Below, piece after piece: positions 47,793 to 56,714 of a stretch of 64,000 bases of DNA. The stretch is taken from NCBI GenBank assembly GCA_035236585.1, contig CP141132.1, forward strand, positions 45,139,880 through 45,203,879. Direction: 5' to 3'. Every line of letters begins with the position of its first letter. Position 1 is the first letter of the stretch. Below the pieces are notes generated by a model. The model did not search any database. It saw only the letters and a program-made list of their open reading frames with translations, and was not told the origin of the DNA. The stretch is from Warburgia ugandensis. Its lineage: Eukaryota; Streptophyta; Magnoliopsida; Canellales; Canellaceae. Both the position numbers and the translations under genes were made by a program.

Positions 47793-47964
47793 GTGAGGGA
47801 GGGAGGGAGGGAAGGAGCGAGGAAATATGTACCTTATGCAATCAAAGAAGCATGAATTTTCCTAAAGGGCATGGCACTAGTTGAAGGAGAGACTACACAA
47901 GCAACTATAGATGACAGTGACGGAATGATAAATGGCAGGATAATTAAATCTTATGTACTATCAG

Positions 47965-48260
47965 CTTTTAAAGTTATTTTTTATTCGACTTTAAAAACTA
48001 TCTTTAAAATCATTTATAGTGAAGGACTTTAAAAATGGTGGGTTTTAAAGTCATTTTTAGAAAAATACTTTAACAATAGAAAAAGACCTTAAAAATGGTG
48101 ATTTTTTAAAAATGACTTTAAAAATAGTTTTTGAAGTTGAATTAAAACAATTTAAAATTTTTTAAGTGTTTTTCAAAATTGACTTTGAAAACTTTTTCTA
48201 AAGTCATTTTTTATTTTTTGACTTTGAAAATTATTAGTAAAGTCATTTTCTTTTTTACTT
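47965..48260. repeat. CACTA-type subterminal repeat array
   Basis: At least ten copies of words such as GACTTTAAAAA, TTTTAAAGTCATTTTTA and GACTTTGAAAA in both orientations within 300 bp. They resemble CTTTTAAAGTC and AACTTTAAAAGTC near 40300-40425 at the opposite flank. This is the type of array to which CACTA proteins bind. Confidence 0.55.
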
Positions 48261-48270
48261 CAAAATTATT

Positions 48271-48670
48271 TCTATATATATTACCTTGTATATATTACTT
48301 TATAATGTCTTACATAATTACAATGACATTAATTTGTCATGAAATTCAGCATTGATTCATTCATTCTATACATAAACACACACACATATACATATATAAA
48401 CAAATACAAGAAGAAGGAAATCCAAGTATTTTTTGAATAACTCCTCATTTATCATCCTTTTATTCTATATATCAAATGTTACATATTATTACATCTCACT
48501 AATACAAGATAGTAATTATCAAAGAGCTAATCTAGAACTATTTTATCTAGATCTGGCTTCCTAATATTTAACTCACACCACTCTCTAGCAGAGAGAGAGA
48601 TGATAAGGTTTCAACTTCCAACTTCCTTGGCCAATGTGATGGAACTATTTCTCTTCATCACACCCTAATT
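48271..48670. other. No gene recognised
   Basis: AT-rich spacer with a short CA/TA run (48374-48400). Somewhere here the right end of the CACTA element meets the truncated end of the gag-bearing element at 48671; the junction is not resolved. Confidence 0.5.
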
Positions 48671-49081
48671 TTAGATGAGAATCACAAAGCATAAGACTCT
48701 CCTTTTCTCCAATATGGAGGGCTCGAGAGAAAAGCAGTTGTTGTTTGCAATTAATTCATACAACTTTTGGAATCTTTCTAATAGTTTATCTGACTTCTTC
48801 AGATCACTAGTAGCATCATCCTCCGTGGTCTTAGGTGCTAGTGGTTCCTGTACAGGGTGGGTGGAATGAACAGATGAGTCCATCGGTGCCACTGGAGGCT
48901 GTGTGATAGGGTTAGGGTTCACGACTTGAATCACAGTCCTAACCTGCTGCTGTATGAGTAGCATCAGCCCTAACATTACCCTATTCACCAACTCGGCATT
49001 GCGATCCCCTTGATCAAAGGACTTAGCAGGTGGGGCAACTGCTGTAGCAGGGGTAGACCTTGTCCTTCTTCGAGGAGCCAT
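48671..49081 (-). pseudogene. Ty3/gypsy gag, N-terminal part, truncated
   Basis: The ATG at 49081 gives MAPRRRTRSTPATAV, the usual basic gag start, and reads 136 codons to 48671 with LERFQKLYE in the position of LERFQKMAP in the relative at 53577. After that point the capsid homology fades, so the gene is cut to about a third. It lies 125 bp left of a perfect iMet PBS and of the LTR that begins at 49220, which fixes it as the gag of the outer element of the nest. Confidence 0.72.
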
Positions 49082-49205
49082 TTGTCAAAGATTTAAATAC
49101 CACTGAGTGTAAGTTCTTCTCTCCTAGTTCCCCTTCAACTACAATTTATGGACTATTACCCACATATAAATAGACATTTGTAAAGATTATGATGGAGTAG
49201 ACTGG

Positions 49206-49217
49206 GCTCTGATACCA
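49206..49217 (-). other. tRNA-iMet PBS of the outer gypsy element
   Basis: The + strand GCTCTGATACCA is an exact complement of TGGTATCAGAGC and stands two bases from the LTR terminus TGTGACACC. Gag follows to its left. Confidence 0.9.
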
Positions 49218-49219
49218 AC

Positions 49220-49283
49220 TGTGACACCTTGGATTTATTTTTTTATATAATAATAATCATAGTCGGGATCCCATGTTAAAACT
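49220..49283 (-). mobile_element. Outer gypsy LTR, short piece left of the nested insertion
   Basis: 64 bp from TGTGACACCTTGGATTTA to AAACT, where the inner element begins. The remainder of this LTR resumes at 56715 after the duplicated AAACT. In the element's own direction this is the last part of the 5' LTR. Confidence 0.82.
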
Positions 49284-50079
49284 TGTGATGACTCGGGTTT
49301 TTCAATGCCATTTTTTTGTAAAAACACAGTGAGATCGACCTCTAGTTTTAAAACAATTTATGCAGAAGAATGTAAGAAAATTTTCTTCTTTTTCAAAAAC
49401 ATTGTATAAAGAGCCCGAGTGTCAAAATGAACGCTCAATGCATAGTGCCATGGAAATTTATAAACCAAATCAAAACAAGTAATTACTCCTAGGATTGTTA
49501 GTCACATCCATAGCTACAACAAATACTTACAATCAAGATTACAATAGTTACCAAAAGAAATCACTAATTAAATCGTACCTTTGCCTACTTGACTTTGGTT
49601 CTAATGCCTTCTGATGTTTCTTCTATTTGTCTTTTGTTTGATCTGAAAAATAATAGATTGGGTTGAGTATTTATCATACTCAGTAGGTAACCTGACACTA
49701 CCCTTTTTGAAAACACAGCAATGCATCACACAGAGTTCAAAATGGTTGCATGAAAGCCATCGGGAATGCTAAGTTTGTGATAGGCGTGCATTTGTATGAA
49801 TAAAATTTAAGTCATGTTATCTATAGAAATTATTTATCAAACTTCAGTATGCAACACTAACAATATGTGTAGTTTGAAATCAATAGATTCACTACGTCAA
49901 ATCAATGCATCGTATAAAACGATCAAGAAATACTTAAAATAGTTTTCATGTGAGGCAAATGTAAGCATCACAAAGTAACATGCACCGGGTCTCAAGTCAA
50001 CTGCTCACGAGTACTCGTATACAACCACCTCAATGCTATATGCATATCAATCACACTGAAATCATAGGACCACTATGCT

Positions 50080-50360
50080 CCTTCGCAGGCCGCCTCTTTT
50101 GGCGATCTGCCCACTTGGGACTCTAGGTTTTGTTCCTACCGCAGCCTGCCTCCTTCGGCGATCTGCCCACTTGGAACTTAAGGTTTTATTCCTTACACAA
50201 GTTGCCTCATTCGGCGATCTACCCGCTATCCCTACGTAGGTTGCTTCCTTCGACGATCTGCCCACTTGGAACTCAGGGTTTTATTCCCTATGCAGGTTGC
50301 CTCATTCGGCGATCTACCCACTATCCTTACACATGTTGCCTCATTTGGCGATCTCCCTAC
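50080..50360. repeat. LTR-internal tandem repeat, six units
   Basis: Six copies of a GTTGCCTCATTCGGCGATCT core followed alternately by a longer (GCCCACTTGGAACTTAGGG) or shorter (ACCC(A/G)CTATCCCTACG) segment, giving spacings of roughly 40-60 bp. The other LTR of the same element carries six at 54490-54775. The related LTR at 8105-10734 lacks them. Confidence 0.85.
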
Positions 50361-50726
50361 TTAACATCGTGCCCACCAGGCTCAATAGCCCAAGAGCATC
50401 TATAGATAAAGCCAAAGCTCAATCATCGCAAACCATGCAATTTATGTAATCATTTTCAATGTCCTCTTTGGGTACCTCACACTGCCTGGGCCTCACAACT
50501 GCCTAACCAGCGTCTTTTGGGCACTCCAGTGTCTTTTGGCAACCCTCGAGGATATGCAATCTTCGTAAATCAGGCACTTTATGCATTTCTTTTGAAGACA
50601 TGCATCAATGCATAAAAATCACTTTATGCTAGTATCGTGTTTAAAACCATAAAACATGAAGACATGTTTGCATACTAGTACAAAAACATTACTTCTCAAC
50701 AGCTTTCTTTAATTCAATGTAAGAGT

Positions 50727-50761
<35 letters not shown>

Positions 50762-51821
50762 TCATGAAAGCAGGTCTGGCATACTTGTATGAGAACAGCG
50801 TGGTTTAAAACACATGCTCAATATAGTAATAAAAGCATGTAACTATGAAAGTTTGGAATGTATTTTGAAAACAGAGTAGGATTAGACGACCTACATCGTG
50901 CATTGTTACGTAGCTCGTGCCTGTCTTCACTTCGAGTTCGAGAATATCTTGGTAAGGTCCCGAGTGATGTTCAAACATAAGATCTAGGCATTATTCTATG
51001 ATATTTTATTATATAGGCTCCGAATTTGGATTTTAAAAGGTCGAGCCTTAACGGACGACCCAAATGTAGTGCCTAGGGTCTTGCGCGCCAAAGTTCTATA
51101 ATGCGCGGTCTACAGTTTCTAGGACATGCGTGCGCCTGGTCTAACCATAACCAGGTTGGTTCATGTGTGCATGTCAGAATGGTGTGCCAGGGTGTGCGTT
51201 CTAGATAGCGTTGTGCGGACGCATCTTCGGAGTAGCTATGGCATGCTTTGGCTCCTAGGACATCCCATGACTCCTGGTCGAGCCAAGAAAACTGTTCGCA
51301 CGTGACGCGTGTGCAAGGGCAACCCCCAAGAAGCTTGGCATGGGTGCACGTCAAGTCGGGCGCCCCTAGACTGCGCCGTGCACTCTTGGGATGCTCGTGC
51401 GCCCCGGGACGCCCGTGCAGCCTTAGGGTCATTCTCTCTTGATGGGTTTTCACCTGTCTGGTTTTCCTCCTCGAGGACTTGTGATTTCTAGTCTAAAAAT
51501 TCCCAGATCCAACAAGGATCTGGGCTGGGAAGGAGGGGGAAAGGAGGATCAGTTGGGGCAGCCTGGAACAACACCCTAGTCATAGGCCTAGGGTTTTGTA
51601 AGGAACCCATCTTCCCTAATGGGTTCTTCGGTCTGGAGACACCAGATCTGACCAGATTGTGAGGGACAATGGAGGGGGAAAAGAGGAGGAAAGAGAGGAG
51701 AAGAGAAGCATACCTGTGAATTCAAGATGGAGTGGGTCTCACGCCTGGGACGTTGCCGAAGACGGTATGGAATTGGGTTTGAGCCAGAAATTCTATGCTA
51801 GGGAAGGGGGAGTGGGGAGAG

Positions 51822-51828
51822 ATTTATA
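51822..51828 (-). promoter_or_regulatory. TATA box of the 3' LTR
   Basis: TATAAAT on the - strand in the context CTCTTATAAATCTCTC, about 455 bp from the LTR start, flanked upstream by GGCGGTGCC-like repeats. Confidence 0.5.
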
Positions 51829-52048
51829 AGAGAGGGAAGGTGGTGCTGCCATTTTCACTGGCACCGCCTTACGGAGGTGGTGCTGGAAGTTTTGGAAAAG
51901 TCACGAGAGAGGGGGTTTCTGGAGAAATCGGGATGCAGGGTTGGAGGAGGAAGAAGATGGGGTGCCATTATCAAAACGGCCCTTGCGGTTTTTGGCTTTT
52001 CTGTTTTTTAGGTGCATTTTACGAAAATGCCCTCAATCTTCTAACGCC

Positions 52049-52127
52049 TATAACTTCTTCATACGAGCTCTATTTTTGGCGTTCTTTGAGGTGTTGGATT
52101 CCATTTTGAGAGTAGAATCTAGTGGCA
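52049..52127 (-). promoter_or_regulatory. Conserved U3 block in the 3' LTR
   Basis: ATAACTTCTTCATACGAGCT then GTTCTTTGAGGTGTTGGATT on the + strand; the same block as at 10546, 56439 and 59323. Confidence 0.5.
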
Positions 52128-52282
52128 ATTAGGAGTAAACATCCCACCACCTAATAAAACCATTAAACATGTAAGAAACATATATTCATTCCCAAAGTAG
52201 ACCAAGTTACAATATCGTTAGCAACGAGCCAATATCATGGTTGGTTTTTATACAAAATGTCTCCAAAATTTGGGTCATTACA

Positions 52283-52300
52283 TCATTACCCCCTTAAAAG
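52283..52300 (-). other. Polypurine tract of the gag-only element
   Basis: CTTTTAAGGGGGTAATGA on the - strand, directly before the LTR start TGTAATGACCC. Confidence 0.8.
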
Positions 52301-52332
52301 AATTTTGCCCTCAAAATTCTCCAATTCCTTTC

Positions 52333-52428
52333 TAGAAAATAGTTCGGGGTACTTTTCTTAGCATTTCCAATTCCACCTCCCAAGTTTCTTCTTCGATGGT
52401 CGCGTTTCGCCACAAAATTCTAACTAAT
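52333..52428 (-). pseudogene. C-terminal tail of gypsy pol (integrase end), retained fragment
   Basis: The - strand reads VRILWRNATIEEETWEVELE followed by a few residues and a TAG stop. The pattern V.VLWRN..EEATWE.E is the well-known extreme C-terminus of Ty3/gypsy chromovirus polyproteins. It shows that the short internal region arose by deletion of pol between gag and this point, and not by loss of everything after gag. The junction lies in 52429-52548, which includes a (TA)n run at 52440-52454. Confidence 0.75.
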
Positions 52429-52548
52429 GGACTATTTTATATATATATATATATCGTAGCAGCTTAATCTTTCTGTCCAAAATCTATATTAGTTTTGTTT
52501 CCAAAGTAAAGTCCGGTTGTAGCTTGGTTGGTACCTTCTACTACGGCG

Positions 52549-53577
52549 TTAGATGCCTGAGGCATATACTCGTCCTTGACTCCAAGGGATGTAACCTTCC
52601 ATATGTTCCTCCTCCTTCCTCTTAGGGCAATTTCGGGCTGGATGTCCTATTTCTTCGCAGTTAAAACATGTAAAACGGAAGGTACATGGCTTATCTAAGT
52701 AATATCTGGGGCAAGTCTTGGATTCTAGGTGCTTTTTGTTATTATCAAATTGTCGCTTGCGTGGGTGTCGAGGTCCAAAAGGTTGACTAGGTCTTTGATC
52801 TTTATTATTTCTTTCGCCTTTGTTGTGCTTCACCTCCTTAGCAGCTTGTGTTCTTTGATAATCCTTTTCAAAGAGAGACACCATTTCCCCTGCCTTTGCT
52901 ATAGTGGTGGGTTGGAACCCTATCACTCGGTTCCTAAGACCTGGGTGTAACCCATCAACAAACTTTTCTGCAGGGTCTTCCTTGGTGGAGAAAGCATTAG
53001 GTGCAAATCTACGAAGACTTATGAACTTATTTTCATATTGTTGTACGGAGAGTTTACTTTGCTCTAGGTTCAGGAATTCTTTTTCCTTCTATTTTCGTAT
53101 ATGGCGGGGATGGTATTTTTCATTAAATACTAGTTTAAATTCTTCCCAGGATATAATATCATTATCTCCAAAATAGGTTCTCTCGGCCGTTTCCCACCAA
53201 AAGCCTGCCTCTCCTTTTAGTATGAAACTGGCCATGGCAACTTTCCTATCCTCTGGGATTTTCATAGCCTTGAATAATTTTTCAACATCAAAGATCCATT
53301 TCTCTGCTGTTACTGACTCATCTTCCCCTGAGAATGATGGGGCCATTTTTTGAAATCGTTCTAGTTGGGTTTCTGTCCTATCAGCAATTCTTTTTGGAGA
53401 AGAGGCTCTTGCCGCGGGTACTTGTGGTTGGTTCTGCATGAACTGCCCCATGTGTTGCATGAATAGTTGAAAGGCTTCAGCCATTCCATTACCAGCTTCA
53501 GCGGAGGCAGTTGGAGGATTATCAGGTCTTGGGGCTTCACCTCCTCTTCTCCTTGGTGGCATCTGGTTTAAGATCAA
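52549..53577 (-). pseudogene. Gypsy gag of the non-autonomous element, one nonsense codon
   Basis: Start ATG at 53577 (MPPRRRGGEAPRPDNPP). Capsid region: LERFQKMAPSFSGEDES, EKWIFDVEKLF, VAMASFILKGEAGFWWE and WEEFKLVFNEKYHP. A TAG at 53089 follows HIRK; the same frame then continues with EFLNLEQSKLSVQQYE and a zinc knuckle, CFNCEEIGHPARNC (CX2CX4HX4C), before the stop at 52549. About 343 codons in one frame with a single stop make it the best-preserved gene of the window. Gag forms the particle that packages element RNA. An intact version could act in trans, and this one would need stop readthrough. Confidence 0.9.
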
Positions 53578-53677
53578 TCTCTACCTTTAGGGGACACTTA
53601 CCCTATTGGTTTGCCTATTAATATATCTTCATTATAAGTCCTTTTTCATAACTGGGTTGTGAAAAACATGAACCTGG

Positions 53678-53689
53678 GCTCTGATACCA
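53678..53689 (-). other. tRNA-iMet PBS of the gag-only element
   Basis: Exact complement of TGGTATCAGAGC, two bases from the LTR terminus (TATGACGACC, a decayed TGTGACGACC). Confidence 0.92.
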
Positions 53690-54489
53690 ACTATGACGAC
53701 CTGGGTTTTTAAATGCCATTTTTTTTGTAAAAACACAGCGAGATCAATCTCTAGTTTTAAAAAAATTTATGCAAAAGAATGCAGGAAAATTTTCTTCTTT
53801 TTCAAAAACATTGTATAAAGAGCCTGAGTGTCAAAACGAATGCTCAATGCATAGTGCCATGGCAATTTATAAACCAAATCAAAACAAGTAATTACTCCCA
53901 AGATTGTTAGTTACAGCCACAACTACAACAAATACTTACAATCAAGATTATAGTAGTTACTAAAAGAAATCACTAATTAAATTGTACCTTTGCCTACTTG
54001 ACTTTGGTTCTAACACCTCCTGATGTTTCTTCTATTTGTCTTTTGTTTGATCTGAAAAATAATGGATTGGGTTGAGTATTTATAATACTCAGTAGGTAAC
54101 CTAACACTACCCTTTTTGAAAACACAGCAATGCATCATATAGAGTTCAAAATGGTTGCATGAAAGCCATCGGGAATGCTAAATTTGTGATAGGTGTGTAT
54201 TTGTATGAATAAAATGTAAGTCATGTCATCTATAGAAATTCTTTATCAAACTTCAGTATGCAACACTAACAATATGTCTAGTTTGAAATCAATAGATTCA
54301 CTACGTCAAATTAATGCATCGTATAAAACGATCAAGAAATACTTAAAATAGTTTTCATGTGAGGCAAATGTTAGCATCACAAAGTAACATGCACTGGGTC
54401 TCAAGTCAACTGGTCACCAGTACTCGTATACGACCACCTCAATGCTATATGCATATCAATCACGCTAAAATCATAGGGCCACTATTCTC

Positions 54490-54775
54490 TTCTGCAGGCT
54501 GCCTCTTTCAGCGATCTGCCCACTTGGGACTCGAGGTTTTGTTCTTACTGCAGGCTGCCTCCTTCGGCGATCTGCCCACTTGGAACATAAGGTTTTATTC
54601 CTTATGCAGGTTGCCTCATTCGGCGATCTACCCGCTATCCCTACGTAGGTTGCCTCCTTCGGCGATCTTCCCACTTGGAACTTAGGGTTTTATTCCCTAT
54701 GCAGGTTGCCTCATTCGACGATCTACCCATTATCCCTACGCAGGTTGCCTCATTCGGCGATCTACCCAATTAGCA
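54490..54775. repeat. LTR-internal tandem repeat, six units (second copy)
   Basis: Counterpart of 50080-50360 with the same alternation of longer and shorter units. The unit number is unchanged between the two LTRs, so the array predates this insertion. Confidence 0.85.
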
Positions 54776-56196
54776 TAGTGCTCATCAGGCTCAATAGCCC
54801 AAAAGCATCTATAGATAAAGCCAAAGCTCAATCATTGCAAATCATGCAATTTATGCAATCATTTTCAGTGTGCCCTTTGGGTAGCTCACATTGCCTGGCC
54901 CTCACAACTGCCTAACCAGCGTCTTTTGGGCACTCTAGTGTCTTTTGGCAACCCTTGAGGATATGCAATCTTCGTAAATCAGGCACTTTATGCATTTCTT
55001 TTCAAGACATGCGAACAATGCATAAAAATCACTTTATGCTAGTATCGTGTTTAAAACCATAAAACATGAAGACATGTTTGCATACTAGTACAAAAACATT
55101 ACTTCTCAACAGCATTCTTCAATTCAATGCAAGAGTTCTCAAATATATATATATATATATAAGTCATGAAACAGGTCCCGCATACTTGTATGAGAATAGC
55201 GTGGTTTAAAACACATGCTCAATATAGTAATAAAAGCATGTAACTATGAAAGTTTGAATGTATTTTGAAAACAGAGTAGGATTAGACGACCTACATCGTG
55301 CGTTGTTACGTAGCTCGTGCCTATCTTCACTTCGAGTCTGAGAATATCTTGGTAAGGTCCTGAGTGATGTTCAAACATAAGATCTGGGCATTATTCTATG
55401 ATATTTTATTGTATAGGCTCCGAAATTAAAAGGTCGTACCTTAATGGACGACCCAAATGTAGTGCCTAGGATCTTGCGCGCCATGGTTCTAGAATGTGCG
55501 CTCTACGGTTTCTAGGACACGCGTGCACCCTGGTCACACCGTAACCAAGTTGGGTCATGTGCGCACGTCCGAATGGTGTGCCAGGGTGTGCATTCTGGAC
55601 AGCATTGTGCGGACGCATCTTAGGCGTAGCTACGGCGTGCTTTGGCTCCTATGACATCCCATGAGTCCTGGTCGAGCCAAGAAAACTGTTCGCACGCGAC
55701 GCATGCACAAGGATAGCCCCTAGGAAGCTTGGCACAGGTGCGCGTCAAGCCGGGTGCCCCTGGACCCCACCATGCACTCTTGGGATGCCCATGCGCCCTT
55801 GGGGTCGTTCTCTCTTGATGGGTTTTCACCCATCTAGTTTTCCTCCCCGAGGACCGATGATTTCTAGTCGAAAAATTCCCAGATCCGACGAGGATCTGGG
55901 CTGGGAAGGAGGGGAAAGGAGGATCAGTTGGGGCAGCCTGGAATGACACCCTAGTCGTAGGCCTAGGGTTTTGTAAGGAACCCATCTTCCCTAATGGATT
56001 CTCCGGCTAGGAGAAGCCAGATCAGGCTGAATTGCGAGGGACAACAAAGGGGAAAAAGAGGAGGAAAGAGAGGAGAAGAGAAGCATACCTGTGAATTCAA
56101 GATGGAGTGGGTCTCATGCCTAGGACGCTGCCAAAGACGGTATGGAATTGGGTTTGAGCCGGAAATGCTATGCTAGGGAAGGGGGAGTGGGGACAG

Positions 56197-56203
56197 ATTT
56201 ATA
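56197..56203 (-). promoter_or_regulatory. TATA box of the 5' LTR
   Basis: TATAAAT on the - strand (CTCCTATAAATCTGTC), about 510 bp from the LTR start. This is the likely promoter for transcription leftwards into gag. Confidence 0.55.
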
Positions 56204-56438
56204 GGAGAGGGAAGGTTGTGCCGTCCTATGGCAGTGCCGCCATTTTCATTGGCATCGCCTTACGGAGTCGGTGCTGGAAGTTTTGGAAAAGTCAGGAGAG
56301 AGGGGTTTTTTGGAGAAATTGGGATGCAGGGTTGGAGGAGGAAGAAGATGGGGTGCCGTTATCAAAACGCCCCTGCGGTTTTTGGCTTTTTCTTTTTTTA
56401 GGTGCATTTTACCAAAATGCCCTCAATCTTCTAACGCT

Positions 56439-56518
56439 TGTAACTTCTTCATACGAGCTCCGTTTTTAGCATTCTTTGAGGCGTTGGATTTCATTTTGAG
56501 AGTAGAATCTAGTGGCAA
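56439..56518 (-). promoter_or_regulatory. Conserved U3 block in the 5' LTR
   Basis: GTAACTTCTTCATACGAGCT then TTCTTTGAGGCGTTGGATTT on the + strand; upstream of the TATA box on the - strand. Confidence 0.5.
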
Positions 56519-56714
56519 TGAGTTTCTTAAAAAATTCCTAAGATTCCTATGTGAATTAGGAGCAAACATCCCACCACCTAATAAAACCATTAAACATGTA
56601 AGAAACATATATTCATTCCCAAAGTAGACCAAGTTACAATATCATTGGCAACGAGCCAATATCATGGTTGGTTTTTATACAAAATCTCTCCAAAATTTGG
56701 GTCATTACAAAACT

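Larger units (their letters stand above)
40278..48270 (-). mobile_element. Second CACTA transposon (3' end at left), hosting later insertions
   Basis: The left terminus CACTACTATACAGTAGGC at 40278 interrupts a gypsy integrase; the three bases before it are GAT. Subterminal words related to GACTTTTAAAG occur at 40300-40450, and many GACTTTAAAAA/CTTTTAAAGT words at 47965-48260, which suggests both flanks of one element, although the right CACTA terminus itself is not found. The coding remnant on the - strand matches the second gene type of plant CACTA elements, so the 5' end lies right. A Mutator-like element (44577-45904) and an LTR (46020-47792) are inserted in its 5' half. No TNP2 transposase is seen. 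Confidence 0.55.
49284..52282 (-). repeat. 3' LTR of the gag-only element (2999 bp)
   Basis: The + strand runs from TGTGATGACTCGGG to TTGGGTCATTACA. It contains six diverged CGGCGATCT units (50080-50360), an (AT)n run (50731-50759) longer than in the other LTR, a CpG-rich region (51060-51430), a TATA box and a conserved U3 block. Relative to the other LTR it lacks about 40 bp near 52128, bounded by short AAT/TAGGA repeats. Confidence 0.92.
49284..56709 (-). mobile_element. Gag-only Ty3/gypsy derivative (7.4 kb), nested in a relative's LTR
   Basis: Two 3.0 kb LTRs (49284-52282 and 53692-56709) enclose just 1409 bp. From right to left: 5' LTR, iMet PBS, gag with one stop codon, the last ~30 codons of pol, PPT and 3' LTR. 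The 5-bp duplications are AAACT at 49279-49283 and 56710-56714. Protease, RT, RNase H and most of integrase are missing, so it could move only with enzymes from an intact relative. The arrangement fits the class described as TR-GAG elements, but with unusually long LTRs. The LTRs differ at roughly 8 percent of positions in the segments I compared, mostly by transitions. Confidence 0.92.
53692..56709 (-). repeat. 5' LTR of the gag-only element (3018 bp)
   Basis: Aligns end to end with 49284-52282. It contains the six-unit CGGCGATCT array (54490-54775), a shorter (AT)n run (55143-55160), a CpG-rich part (55470-55810), a TATA box at 56197 and the U3 block at 56439. It ends GGGTCATTACA, followed by the AAACT duplication. 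Confidence 0.92.

Noticed and set aside
50080..50360. CRISPR-like array of regular repeats
   Set aside because: Units are diverged, spacers are not unique, and the array is duplicated in both LTRs of a plant retrotransposon. It is an LTR tandem repeat.
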